Shown in pieces: positions 11,956 to 23,851 of a stretch of DNA of 64,000 bases. This DNA is from Morinoia aosen (Eukaryota > Arthropoda > Malacostraca > Amphipoda > Talitridae): positions 14,386,316 to 14,450,315 of the forward strand of contig CM059568.1 in assembly GCA_030386875.1 (NCBI GenBank), given 5' to 3'. Numbering within the stretch: the first letter of the stretch is position 1; each line of letters begins with the position of its first letter. A model generated the notes under the pieces. It saw only the letters and a program-made list of their open reading frames with translations, was not told the origin of the DNA and did not search any database. Both the position numbers and the translations under genes were made by a program.

Positions 11956-13955
11956 TATTTCAGTTATCATTTCATTTTGTCAGTATTTTTCCTCCTCATG
12001 TGAGGTATTTGTTTTCTGTGTGTAAGAAAAACCTTAGCGCAGTGTCAGGGTAGTTGGCCTCGTCACCAGCCTAAGCATAAATAGTTTGACGAATTAAATT
12101 AGAGCACTTTTTAAAGTAAAGTACACAATAGGTTATTTCGTACAATTCTATCAGAAATGTAAGCTGTTTGAATGAACGCACTTGAACTCAATTCCTCACC
12201 AAGTGCGTCTTGGTCCGCGGAATCACGTCACTGATGCACGGAAGCAGCGCTGACTATGGAATTATCACCAGCGATAGATTCGCCGTTGGTACCTCCATAA
12301 ATCAAAACTACATGGCACCATTGCAGTATGAGTGATAAAATAGTGATGAGCAGCCGACTATTTAACTAATGATGCTTAGCAGAAGTGATGAGCAGCTGTC
12401 TGTTTAATTAATTTGTCAGTCCATCTCTCAACTATTTTACGAGTGAGGTCACGACACATACATTTAGATGATGATTAAATTCAAGCTTCACTGGAATTGT
12501 TCCCTGATTTAACGGTAAAAGTACATGTTTCCGGTATGAAAGTTCATATCTCTTCATCATCTCAAACCCTGAAGTGACTCATTTTTACAGAGCTCACAAC
12601 TCTCATCAGCTCTTCGTCCACTAATTGAATTTTATCTTCATTGAGATACCTCAGTTTCATACTTGGAATTATTGTTCGACCCCGATGTTGATGAGCATTT
12701 CCGCTGGGGCTTCCAAAAAATTAAAATGATTAATTGACTATAGAAATTGGAATAATGCGTTTTTTGGGGATTTATAGCTCTTTCTGATAGTTCTTCACTA
12801 GTAAATTAACGTAATAGAGGACTTTACCAATTGAAAAATGAATTCCAATAGTTTGTGTTTCACTTTAGAGTCGGCATTTTTAAAAGAATATTACGTAAAT
12901 CAACGTTCAAGAATTAAAAACGGTAAATGCTTCATTCCTATTTTTTTTATTTTACTCCTAGTTTGAAAAATAACTCAAGAGCTGATAACCCTTTTGTTAT
13001 TTGATACGTTTCAATCGAAATTTGTTTAAACTCATTCAGTTCCAAATTATCTGTATCTATGCCTATAAAATTGGCTCCCGTTTGATACGTGAAGATGTTC
13101 GTGTATAAAAGTTGGGTTGTGCGCGTTGTGCATCATCCTGTTTAGGCTGAACCAATGAATCACTCCTTATCAGAACAGCACAACATACCGAAAGCACTAA
13201 CGGCTCTTGTGACCTTAAAACAAATCTTACATCCTACTCGCTGCGCTCCTACGCTGAGTAGTGCAATGTTTTTCATGCTTCAAAAATTTAACATTTTATG
13301 CTCTGCCGGTGAAATAAAATTTTAAAATCAGTAATTTTTTTAATAAAAAGCGAAGTAAAGTGACCACTTCAGTGCTCAGCCATCAAATGTTACCGATTTG
13401 ACGTCATGTTTTGGGGGATTGAATTTGCGTTATTGAGTTAAGTGCTGCACGTTCCAGCGTTCATAAAAAGGATACGCTTTTTGCAGTTAATTCTGTTAAA
13501 CAAGTGAAGAAATTCAGCACTATGTTTTCAGACATGTTTATAAAAATGAATGTTTAAACACGTTTACTTTTTTTAATTCAAAATGTTCAGAATGCCTAGT
13601 AATCCAGTGTAATTAAAGTTACTCACCATGTCGAGTCTTTAGTCTTATTTATTATAACATGTTAAAATTGAAAACCCTTTAGGTATACACCTAAAATTTG
13701 ACTCACTCTTTAATTGTTAAACGAACCAAATTAATGCCTCAATAAATGATACTTTGAATTCTACCAAATTTTTTATTTTGTAGGCTTTCTAGCATTGACT
13801 CTATTTCGATCCAGCAATCTTTCGTTTATGAAATATTTTCTTGTATTCGATGCTTGTCATTTCCCTCAATATGTGACTCTTTTTCATTTTACCAACGTAT
13901 TTTTTTATATTTTTAACCAACACCTCGAAGTTTTGAGCAGAGCGAGTATTTTGAC
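11956..13955. other. Intergenic, no gene seen
   Basis: AT-rich unique sequence up to the start of the duplicated block. The motif GTGATGAGCAGC occurs twice about 50 bp apart (12332-12400). The 98-codon plus ORF at 13795 is AT-rich, Phe/Ser/Leu-biased, and runs into the duplicated 3' flank of gene 1, so it is unlikely to be real. Confidence 0.5.
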
Positions 13956-14486
13956 ACTTAATTTTCCTTATAGAATATCTTATTCAATTTTTCTCACATC
14001 TTACTTAAGACATCCGGTCCGTCAACATTTCATGTGTTTAGATTCCCGCTCAGCTCTTAAGTACCACAGCTTAGTACAGAATATAATATAAATATAATCC
14101 TTCGCACGGTTGTCTTTACTCGAGGTGTCTCATAGCGGGGAAATAAAGATCAAGGAAACAATTGATGAAACTTTATTTTTACTCAAAAATTGACATCTGC
14201 TTACGCAATTTCATTCAATGTAAATTTTGAGGGACTAATTCCTGCAAATAACAATTGATGTTTACTGTCCGCTATCACAGAAGCGTAAAAATCAAGAAAG
14301 TTCATAAGTACTCTCACTGGCCTACTCTCACTGGCCTACTCTCTGATGAGAGATCCAAGGGCATCCAACTGTAAAGTCGAGATTTCCAAGTCAAAATAAG
14401 ACGCAGTGCTGTGTAGAGCTGAGGTAAAAGACTATATTCATTGGCATCGATATTTATAACTAAGCTTTGAAAAAGAAATTTAAATT

Positions 14487-16251
14487 TTATCCTCTGAATC
14501 CTCCGAAGCCACCTCTGAATCCACCAAAGCCCCTGCCGAATCCACCTCCGAAACCTCGTCCGAATCCACCTCCGAAACCTCGCCCGAATCCACCTCCGAA
14601 ACCCCGTCCGAATCCACCGAAGCCACGTCCAAATCCACCTCCGAATCCTCTTCTAAATCCACCGAATCCGAACTGTGGCTCAGGCTCAGGCATGGCGGTG
14701 GCGAACGCCACACACGCCACAGCGATCAAGAGGAAGGCCAAAAACTGGAAAATAGGAGAAAAATATTAAAATCCGCTGTTCATGTATTTCAAAGCTAAGA
14801 TAAAAAGTGACACAAATTATTTTCTCTCGGTAAAAATATATTCAAAACTCCGCTGGCGTAAACGGAGCAAAGATATTTCTTACTCGTCGAGTTTAGCTTC
14901 TCAAGGCTTAATTTTCGAAACTGTATTCAACAACCCCTTGCAAAGCAAGCACGGAGTCGAAACCTCTAAATCCCCAGTATGTAAAAGTTTGACAGGGGCA
15001 AAACAAAAAGAGCGAAATAAGGGATTCCTAAACAACAAAACATCACGTCGGTAAATTATCTGAAAACGTATTATGACACCAATACATGAATGCGGGTGTT
15101 GAAATTTAAACAGGCATTCCTAGTTTTATAGTTTCATATTTCGGAGAAACGCAGCAGGCTACGTTATTCACTAAGCTTTGACCATCAGTTTTTCAACCAT
15201 ACTCACTGGAGGAAAGTATCGTCAATCTAAACTGCCCGCTGAGCTACAACTACAGTCACACTTCGAACATACTCCAAATTCGGCAAACAATTTGAACTTT
15301 TACGTCGTCAATATGTATAAAACTCTCAACAGAAGTGACTAACTACTCCAAGTGTTACTGCCACATAGATAATAGTGAGTCGACATCGTAAACAGAAAGA
15401 ACGTTTTGAGTGTGAACAAACACATGGTTGTAGTGCGGCTCACATTAGGAGACCATAAAGCGGCACCACAAACAAAATCCGGTTACGAGTTGCCGAGTCT
15501 GTACCAGCAGCACAACATAGCACCACGTCTCACAGCCTGCATGGAAAGCAATAGTTGATCTTGAACCTTTGTGAGATCTTTTGAAGTGATACGAGCGGTC
15601 CCTGTGTCTATGAGTTCCTATTAAAAAAACTTCCACCGGAACTAATGCAAGGCTTAGTTTTTGCGTGTAACGTAAAGAGACCTTCTCCATAACTATTTGG
15701 GCCAAATACAGGGCTTGCTGTCGTTCGTAGCTCATGCTCTTCAGATAAAAGAAATATTTTTGGTGGTCATTCTTCTGAGCTGTTAAGCCTCACGAAATAT
15801 TTATCAAATTTGAACCACACGCTTTCGATGATAACGTTGCATATGATTCAAAGTCCAAATTTTCAAACGAATCATTTTCGATTATGATAACGCTTAGGGA
15901 TTTGGTGTGCTGTGATTCTATGATTTTTGATCACACAAATCACTGGGAGATATTAGAGTCAATTTATTTGTACTAAACTCAAACAGAAATGCCACACGAA
16001 CAGAAAAACATTCCACTTGCAAGTAAAGATACAGGATTATTGTACCATTAAGTTTACAAATGTAAGAATGTTCAGGGAACTTGTGAAGTACTTATATTTG
16101 CTGAATGTATTCAGAATAGTAGATAACAAACATTCTTCATTTACAGCAAGAAAATAGAATTTGATTTCTCAAAACTATTTCTCAAACAAGAAACTTTACA
16201 AAAGACAATGCTGTGAGTTCATGTCACTGAGGTGCAACTCACCAGCTTCAT
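14487..16251 (-). CDS. Glycine-rich secreted peptide, gene 1 (two exons, 88 aa)
   Basis: Exon 1 codes only Met-Lys-Leu (16251-16243) and is followed by the donor GTGAGT. Exon 2 runs 14744-14487 after a pyrimidine-rich CTATTTTCCAG acceptor, in phase 0. The joined product starts MKLFLAFLLIAVACVAFATA, a clear signal peptide, then MPEPEPQFGFGG, four to five RGFGG-type repeats and GGFRG before TAA. It is the longest of the clustered copies because it has one more GFGRGFGG unit. Composition (Gly, Phe, Arg; cationic; no Cys) fits glycine-rich antimicrobial peptides of arthropods, but cuticle or silk-like glycine-rich proteins cannot be excluded. Poly(A) signal AATAAA on minus at 14177-14172; transcript about 16322 to 14155. 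The proline-rich plus-strand ORF over exon 2 is its antisense shadow. Confidence 0.85.
15440..15740 (-). other. Conserved intronic block with an open 96-codon frame
   Basis: Inside the intron of gene 1, a stretch of about 300 bp is recognisable in all six duplicated genes (about 20340, 24785, 29560, 33320, 38010). A minus-strand frame starting MSYERQQ is open for 96 codons here and in gene 2, but frameshifts or stops shorten it in the other copies. Changes are scattered through codon positions. I read it as intron, perhaps with regulatory sequence, not a nested gene. Confidence 0.4.
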
Positions 16252-16321
16252 GTTGTCGAGAGGTAAAATCTCTGGGTGTAAGATCAATAGAAACGTTCAA
16301 GAGGCGTACTCAGGTGCGAAC

Positions 16322-16532
16322 TGGACTCCAAGTGCAGTAGAGCTGCATTTATACTTGCAAGTGACCTTCAGAACTGCGCATGAGCTGATTTTAAGTTATA
16401 GGAAACCACTGTGGCCTATTTGTCCCGTAAGTGATCGCCTCGGGGACCTGCGCCTCAGAACTAAAAACTAAAAAGCTCGGATCCCTGTCTTGCTTATCCT
16501 GGTCTCAGCAGAGGAAAAAGGATGACTCAGCA
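16322..16532 (-). promoter_or_regulatory. Promoter of gene 1: TATA, initiator, GATA and AP-1/Maf-type sites
   Basis: On the minus strand TATAAAT (16353-16347) lies 31 bp before the A of TCCAGTT (A at 16322), the standard TATA-to-start distance. Farther up are GATAAG (16498-16493) and, 201-210 bp from the start, TGACTCAGCA read on plus (16523-16532), a match to the AP-1 and Maf/CncC consensus. Confidence 0.7.
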
Positions 16533-16539
16533 AAAATAA

Positions 16540-19130
16540 AAAACAAAAACGCACACCAATTTTTGTGTTTGAATTATATCGCTTACTGGATCTAGTTCGT
16601 CTTGTTATACAGCGTTATATGTTATTATATTTATAGTATAGGATGGGATTTAGTTCTATCGAGTTATAGCAATAATTCGTTTACTCATGTCTGAAAAATA
16701 ATGTATTTTTTTGAAATGAACACTGATTTCGTGCTCCTTTTGAAGCCCCTTCATTTTACATTAGTTTTATAACTTGCACGTTGAACAATGTCAACTTTTA
16801 GTGAAACAGACGCGTGTGAAAAATCAAAATCATGCAAAATTAGTCATTTTACAAGAAAAATCGTTTCGATAACGAGCTTATCATCAATTCTGTGAAACAC
16901 AATATGGGCAGGAGGTACTAAGTGAATCGAAAATGACGTATGAAATTTAATTCAAAACGGTTTCATGCTGAAATAGAAGTTCAAAGATATAAAAAACATG
17001 CTGTTGATCATTTACTACAAGGCGAGAAAACGAGTTTCCTTGACTTATTGAAACTGTCTTCCCATGCTTATTTTAATGAGAAACTGGTTATAAATACGAC
17101 AATTAGTTCATATCCCTTCTAAAGATTAAATGCTTGATTATTTTATTTCAACAAGGTGTCTCCAAAAAATGTAATCCTTTCACGATTACGCACGCGTTTT
17201 TTTTTTGTTTGTTTGTTTGTTTGTTTGTTTATGTATAAGGGACCGTTTGGGCTCAAAATCTGATAAATATCAATTTTCTGTTCATTTGCTCATATAATAG
17301 AGAATTTTCTCCTGAATCTAACGATATGCTTCTATTCCGTGTCAGTGTGTTCGTTCGTCAGCTGCAACACATGATAGGCCAGCCAATTAGGGGGAAGACT
17401 GGTTTACCCCAAAATCCAAAAATTATCATTTTTTTCACTCACGTTGTAGAAAATTTATATTAATTTAAATACATGCTTCATTGATTTGTGTGTTCGTTCG
17501 TCTGCTACAGCTTGCAAAAGGCCAGCCACTTTCGTCATTATATAATCAGATGACGAGTTTGTAAGCTTCTCCTGAAAATTTAAGAGAATGGTACCCCTTT
17601 TTTTCGTAAAAATCATACAATCTTTCAAAACTTTGAAATCAGCTACTACAGGAAATGTTAGACGTCAGGTAAGTCCTGGGAAGAAATGAAGTTTGTACGT
17701 TCGACCGTTCGTCCGCTACAGAGACTTCAAAAGGGAGAGGGTAGGTGCGATTTCATCACGTCACAGAGCTCCTTTGCTGATACGGCACGGCGCGACGTTG
17801 TTATGTAAGCTCCTTTGTCTCTTTATTACTGTATAATAATTGCATGGGCCCTAGGTGGCCGCAAAAACGAATTAAAACAAAAAATTAGGATGCTTACTTT
17901 TTTTTGTCTATATTGAGAATCCCAATTTTGTGGTTTCAACACCTATCTTCTCCGTCTGTTTTTGAGCTACAGTGATGATATGGATATCTTTGGATGTAGA
18001 AAGACTGACAATACGGTGACGAAAATTTTGTTTTGGAATTTTGCCTTCGATCGAAAGTTGTGACGAAATTAACCGAAAACATTTGAAAAATTTTAATTTT
18101 TTTTAAATTATATAGTAGGGATTTTGGACAAGTTGATCCATCACGCTATTGCCTGTGTCTTTCCACATCCAATCACACCCATATTGTCACTGTATATCAA
18201 AACCTGACGGAGAAGAAAGATTTCAAAACACCTCCCCCCCCCCTTAAATCTCGTATTCTGCACATATCTCAATTTCTATAAAGTAACCGAATTTTTTACA
18301 CAAAAATCAAAACTGTTTCTTTTTTCATTTTTAAAATGTATAGCAAATTTCACGGTTGTAGATTCAATAATGAAAAACAAATTCTGAAGGGGCAACATTC
18401 CCCTTCAAACTTGTAGACGTGTGAAATACTACTTCTCCCTCAGTTTTGAAGGTACAGGAATGGCAAGATCATCAATCAATAAGTTTTTTAAAAAGCTAGA
18501 GAAATGTTGCAATCAATTTTTGAAATTCAATTTTGATTGAATATTATACGAGACATAAGACAGAACAAAGAATAAAAATCGAGTTCTGGGGAAAAAATTC
18601 CCCTAATCAGATGATCAAAAATCCATTGCAGCATTTCCCTAGAAAATAAATTTAGCTATCTAGAAAACATGTTACCTGTTCTAGAACTCAAAAATTGAAG
18701 GAGATCCAATTTTCGAACTACCCATATACTTTTTTATTCGAGAAAAAAATTTTCAAATAAAATTACAAAAAACACATGTGCCAAATGAAATTTTTGCACC
18801 GTTTTATGGCTTGGATGAAAATTTAAAAAAAATTATCCAAAAATGGCAACCAGTTTTCAGCAGAACGGTACCCTTAAAGTGCAACTACTGTTATTTTCTC
18901 CAACGATGTTAAATTATTTCACATTTAGGGTTTTCAATTGAACTCATCAGACATATATCTATATAAATGAACACCAACATCAAAACAAATTACTACGACA
19001 TAAATTCCTTTGTAGAGACTACTACTCTGCCCTCAGATATCGTAGCTTAGCTATAAATATAGTGTATTTATGATCCTTCACACTACCGTCCTTACTTCTG
19101 GTGTCCTATGGCGGGGAAATGAACATCGCG
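16540..19130. other. Spacer of unit 1, no gene
   Basis: AT-rich spacer between the promoter of gene 1 and the 3' end of gene 2. It holds a (GTTT)n run (about 17199-17230) and internal degenerate repeats of roughly 170 bp, each with GTGTGTTCGTTCGTC and AATCTAACGATATG (about 17230-17760). It also holds a C-run at 18233-18243. The same elements recur in the other spacers. Confidence 0.65.
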
Positions 19131-19436
19131 TAAACAATTCGGAAGACTTTATTTTTGCCCGAATAAAATGTTACATGCGTACACAACATCATTCAATACA
19201 AATTTTGACAGACTAATTACTGCAAATAACAGTTGATGTCTACTGTTCGCTATCACAGAAGCACAAAAATCGAGGAAGTCCATAAGTACTCTCAGTGGCC
19301 TACTCTCTGTTCTGAGAGCACCCAACTGTAAAGTTGAGATTTTCCAAGTCAAAATAAGATGCAGCGTGGAGTGGAGCTGAGGAACATTCAGTGGCATCGA
19401 TGTCTATAGAAAAGCTTTGCAAAACGCTCAGAGATT

Positions 19437-21842
19437 TTATCCTCTGAATCCTCCGAAGCCTCCTCTGAATCCACCGAAGCCTCTGCCGAATCCACCTCCG
19501 AAGCCTCGTCCGAATCCACCTCCGAAACCACGTCCGAATCCACCGAAACCACGTCCAAATCCACCTCCGAATCCTCTTCTAAATCCACCGAACCCGAACT
19601 GTGGCTCAGGCTCAGGCATGGCGATGGCGAACGCCACACACGCCACAGCGATCAAGAGGAAAGCCAAAAACTGGGAAATAGGAGAAAAATATTAAAATCC
19701 ACGGTTCATGTATTTCAAAGCTTAGCTAAAAAGGGTAGCAAATTATTTTCTCTCAGTAAATATCAATTCGAAACGTAGCAAAGCTATCTTTTTCTCGTCG
19801 AGTTTTCTCAACCCCTAATTTTTAAAACTCTATTCAACAGCCTCTTGCAAAGCAAGTACAGAGTCACAACTTCTGAATCGCCAATATGTCAAAGTTTCAC
19901 AACAGCAAAACAAATGGAACGAAATAAGATATCCCTAAACAACATAAGTTAAGATCTGTAAATTATCTGAAGACGCATTATGACACCAATACACGAATGC
20001 GATATTGAAATTTGAGCAGTCATTCCTAGTTTCATTGTTGCAAAAATTCACAGAGCGTTGAGAATTCAATCTTTCAACCATAGTTACTGGAGGAATGTAT
20101 CGTCAATCCAAATTGCCCGCTGAGCGTCAACTACAGTCACAGTTCTTACATAATCCAAATTCAGTAATAAATTTCAACTTCTACGTCGTCACAATGAATA
20201 CAACTCTCAACAATTTTTACCAATACCACATATCTATCCCAAGTGATACTGGCACATAAATAAAAGTGAGCCCATGCACATCGTAAGCAGAAAGAACGTT
20301 CTGAGAGTGATCATACACATGGTTGGAGTGCGGTTCACATTAGGAGGCCATAAAGCGGCGTGATAAACAAAATCCGGTTACGAGTTGCCGAGTCTGCAAC
20401 TGCGGCACTCCATTGCACCACGTCTCACAGGCTGCTTGGAAAGTATGAGCTGATCTTAAGCCTTTCTGAAATCTTTTGAAATGATTTGAGCGGTCCCTGA
20501 ACATATGAGTTCCATTTAAAAGAACTTCCATCGGAACTAACGCTAAGCTTCGTTTTTGCGTGTAATGTAAAGAAACCTTCTCAATAACCATTAGGGCCAA
20601 ATAAAATTCTTGCTGTTGTTCGTAACTCATGTTCTTTAGGTAAAAGAAACATTATTTAGGGTTAGTCGTCTTCTGAGCCGCAAAACCTCGTGAAATATTT
20701 GTCAAATTGGAATCACGCGCTTTCGATGATAACGTTGCATTTGATTCAAAGTCCAAATTTTCGAACGGACTTTTTTCGATTATGGTTACACTTCGGGATT
20801 TAGTGAGCTATGATTCTAATACTTTTGATAACGCAAATCACTGGGAAATATTAGAGTCAATTGATTGATACTAAACTCAAACAGAAATGCAGCACAGACA
20901 GAAAAACATAACACTTGCTAGAAAGGATCAACGATTATTTAAACAATTTAAACAATGTAAACAATTTATTTACCACAGGTGATACAGAGGTAGAATGTTT
21001 CTTAAGTCTAGTACAATGGTCAAATTTGAGTATAGCTACCTGTGGGCCCGAACAAGTTTAGCGATTTCTAGGGCATCCTATCATCACGTTATTCTAAGGT
21101 GTACAATAATGTTTAACCTAGTTCACTTAACCTAGTTTCGCATTAGACTGATCATTGAGATAATTAACTCGATATTTTATGCTGTATTTTACAATATAGG
21201 TCAAATCGGCTATACTTAACAGTATGTTCGATAAAAACGATTCACGAGCAGACTGAAGATCGGTTATGTTACCCAAGGCAAACTACATTATTACATTATC
21301 ATTAGTTACATGTAGGAGGCAAGATTTGACATGGTGATCTTACACGACTAGTATTCTGATAGGAAGTGAGACTCACGATGTCTTTTGAATACTTTGTACG
21401 AATTACGTTTACGGATCTCCGCAGGTATAGAGTTCCAAGTTTTGGTTCCAACGAAGAGGATACTGTGATGCGACCGGGCCTTTGAATAATAAGGAAGCAT
21501 GAATTTACTTCTATTTCGGGTTAAATGGTCGTGATGACCAGTTTGCGCAGTCAATAATTGTCTAAAGCAATTGTCGCCATCATTTCTTAATGTTTTGTAA
21601 ATGAAATTACAGATGGAGGTTTTGTAGAGATCCGAAAGTTTAAGTATTTGTAAATTTTTGTACCATTAAGTTAACAAATGCAAACATGTGCAGGGAACTT
21701 GTGAAATATTTAAATTTGCTGAATGTATTGAGAATATTAAACCAATAACATTCTTCATTTACAGCAAGAAAATAGAATTTGATTTCTCAAAACTGACAAC
21801 GCTGTGAGTCCATGTCACTGAGGTGCAACTCACCAGCTTCAT
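19437..21842 (-). CDS. Glycine-rich secreted peptide, gene 2 (two exons, 80 aa)
   Basis: Exon 1 (21842-21834) gives Met-Lys-Leu with donor GTGAGT; exon 2 is 19670-19437 after TATTTCCCAG. The signal peptide is as in gene 1 with CVAFAIA at its end. The pro-peptide MPEPEPQFGFGGFRRGFGG and the rest are identical in residues to gene 3, although the introns differ at many sites. The intron is the longest in the array (2.16 kb) because a truncated LINE sits in it (20941-21657). AATAAA on minus is at 19153-19148; the inferred start of transcription is 21913. Same inferred role as gene 1: secreted cationic glycine-rich peptide, probably antimicrobial. Confidence 0.85.
20941..21657 (-). mobile_element. 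5'-truncated LINE (non-LTR retrotransposon) in the intron of gene 2
   Basis: Gene 1 and gene 2 introns align up to GATTATT and again from TTGTACCATTAAG; the intervening 0.7 kb is present only in gene 2. On minus it encodes the C-terminal end of a LINE ORF2: an LKLSDLYKTSICNFIYK-type stretch, then H-x-TR, and FVGTKTWNSIPAEIRKRNS, ending at the stop near 21348. This tail is typical of CR1/Rex1/Jockey-like reverse transcriptase proteins. The 3' UTR follows and ends in a short tandem AAATTGTTT-like tail (20941-20970). Reverse transcriptase catalytic motifs are missing because the 5' part is absent. It is in the same orientation as the gene. Confidence 0.85.
21348..21656 (-). pseudogene. C-terminal fragment of LINE ORF2 (reverse transcriptase protein)
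   Basis: About 102 codons are open to the truncation point at 21656 and end at the TAG/TAA near 21348. The motif WNSIPAEIRKRNSYKVFKR is the well-known WN-LP-x-I-x-x-S-x-x-x-FK tail of many non-LTR elements. No catalytic domain remains, so it is a dead fragment. Confidence 0.8.
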
Positions 21843-21912
21843 GTTGTCGAGAGGTAAAATCTCTGGATGTAAGATCAATAGAAACGTTCAAGAGGCGTAC
21901 TCAGGTGCGAAC

Positions 21913-22123
21913 TGAACTCCAAGTGCAGTAGAGCTGCATTTATACTTGCAAGTGACCTTCAGAACTGCGTATGAGCTGATTTTAAGTTATAGGAAACCAC
22001 TGTGGCCTATTTGTCCTGTAAGTGATCGCCTCGGGGACCCGCGTCTGAGAAATAAAAACTGAAACACTCGGAGCCCAGCCTTGCTTATCCTGGTCTCAGC
22101 AGAGGAAAAAAGATGACTGAGCA
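21913..22123 (-). promoter_or_regulatory. Promoter of gene 2
   Basis: TATAAAT (21944-21938) is 31 bp before the A of TTCAGTT (21913). GATAAG is at 22089-22084. The AP-1/Maf-type site is altered to TGACTGAGCA (22114-22123). Confidence 0.68.
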
Positions 22124-22129
22124 AAAATT

Positions 22130-23550
22130 AAAAACAAATTACGCATCCAATTTTTGTGTTTGGATTATACCGCTCTCTGAATCTAGTTTGTCATGTTATA
22201 CAGCGAAATAAATTTGGATATTCTTAGGTATCGTGGGATTTATTTCTATCGAGTTATACCAATAATTAGTTACGCACGTGTGAAAAATAATGTATTTTAT
22301 GAAATGAACATTGATTTCATGCTGCTTTTGCAGCCGCTTCATGTTGGATTATTTTCAAAACTTGCACGTTGAACAATGTCGAGTTTTAGAGAAATAAACG
22401 CATATGAAAAATCAAAATCTAAGAAAATTTAGCCATTTAACACAAAAATTCATTTCGCAAATGAGATCATTAATTTTGTGAAGCACACAATATGATCAAG
22501 GGGCTTTAAGTGAACAGAAAATGACGAACGGGATTTTATTTAAAAGTGCTTCATAATGCAATAGAAATTCAAAAGAATAAAAATCATGCTATTGATCATT
22601 CACTAAAAGGTGGGGAAACAAGTTCCCTAAATTAATTGATATTGGCTCCCCATCCTTATTTTTAACAGAACCTAATTATAAGTACGACAATAGTTTAAAT
22701 CCTTCCCTCAGAGTAAATGCGTAATTAGTTTATTTTATCAGGGTGTTCCCAAAAATGTGATCTTTTAACGATTTTTGTTTCGTGTTTCGTGTTTTGTAAG
22801 GGGACCATTTGGGCTCAAAATACGAGGTAACCTCAATTTTCTGTTTATATGTTCATGTGATAGAGAATTTTCTTACGAATCTAACGATATGCTTTCATTC
22901 CTTGTAGGTGTGTTCGTTCGTCTGCTACAGATTACGAGAAAGGCAAGCCAATTGGAAGGGTAGACCGACTTACTCCAAAATCCGAAAATTATAAATTTTC
23001 AACTTTTAATTCATGTTATTGAGAAATTTTCTGAATCTAACGATATGTTTTTACTACTTTGTACGTGTATTCGTTCGTCCGCTGCAGCTTTCAAAAGACC
23101 GGTTACCTACATCCTACACCTACATCTAAGGATGCTCCTACACCTACATCTAAGGGTTATTGCTAAATGATGCAATAATTTACCTACATCTAAGGCTAAA
23201 ATTATTGCATCATTTTACAACTACGGTGAAAATTTCAGAAATATCTGTCGAAAAATGACCGCCGATTTTTTCAGCAAAACGGTCCCCTCAAAGTGCAATT
23301 ACTGTTAGTTTTCTCCAACGATGTTAAATTATTTCAGATTCAGTATTTTTTATTGAACTCATCAGACATATATCTATGTGAATAAACACCAACAATAAAA
23401 CAAAATACTACGACATTAATTCCTGTGTAGAGACTACTGCTCTGCCCTCAAATATCGTAGTTTAGCTATAAATATAATTTAATTATGATCCTTCACACTA
23501 TCGTCCTTACTTCTGGTGTCTTATGGCGGGGAAATGAACATCGCGTAAAC
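22130..23550. other. Spacer of unit 2, shortened by a deletion
   Basis: Homologous to the spacer of unit 1 until about 23100, then about 1 kb present in other units is missing and replaced by 23101-23200, which contains three copies of ACCTACATCTAAGG. No gene is seen. Confidence 0.65.
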
Positions 23551-23851
23551 AATTCGGAAAACTTTATTTTTGCCCGAATAAAATGGTACATGCGTACACA
23601 ACATCATTCAATACAAAGTTTGAGAGACTAATAACTGCAAATAACAGTTGATGTTTACTGTTCGCTATCACAGAAGCGCAAAAATCGAGGAAGTCCATAA
23701 GTACTCTCAGTGGCCAACTCTCTGTTCTGAGAGCACCCAACTGTAAAGTTGAGATTTTCCAAGTCAAAATAAGATGCAGTGTGGAGTGGAGCTGAGGAAC
23801 ATTCAGTGGCATCGATGTCTATAGAAAAGCATTGCAAAACGATCAGAGATT

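Noticed and set aside
14467-14769. Proline-rich plus-strand ORFs (PLNPPKPP type) over each exon 2, also Ser/Asp/Val-rich minus frame
   Set aside because: They are the antisense and shifted readings of the glycine-rich exon; the spliced minus frame has signal peptide, acceptor site and family conservation.
20340-20630. MSYEQQQ minus ORF in introns as a nested gene
   Set aside because: Open only in two of six copies; frameshifts in the others and no bias of changes to third positions by eye.
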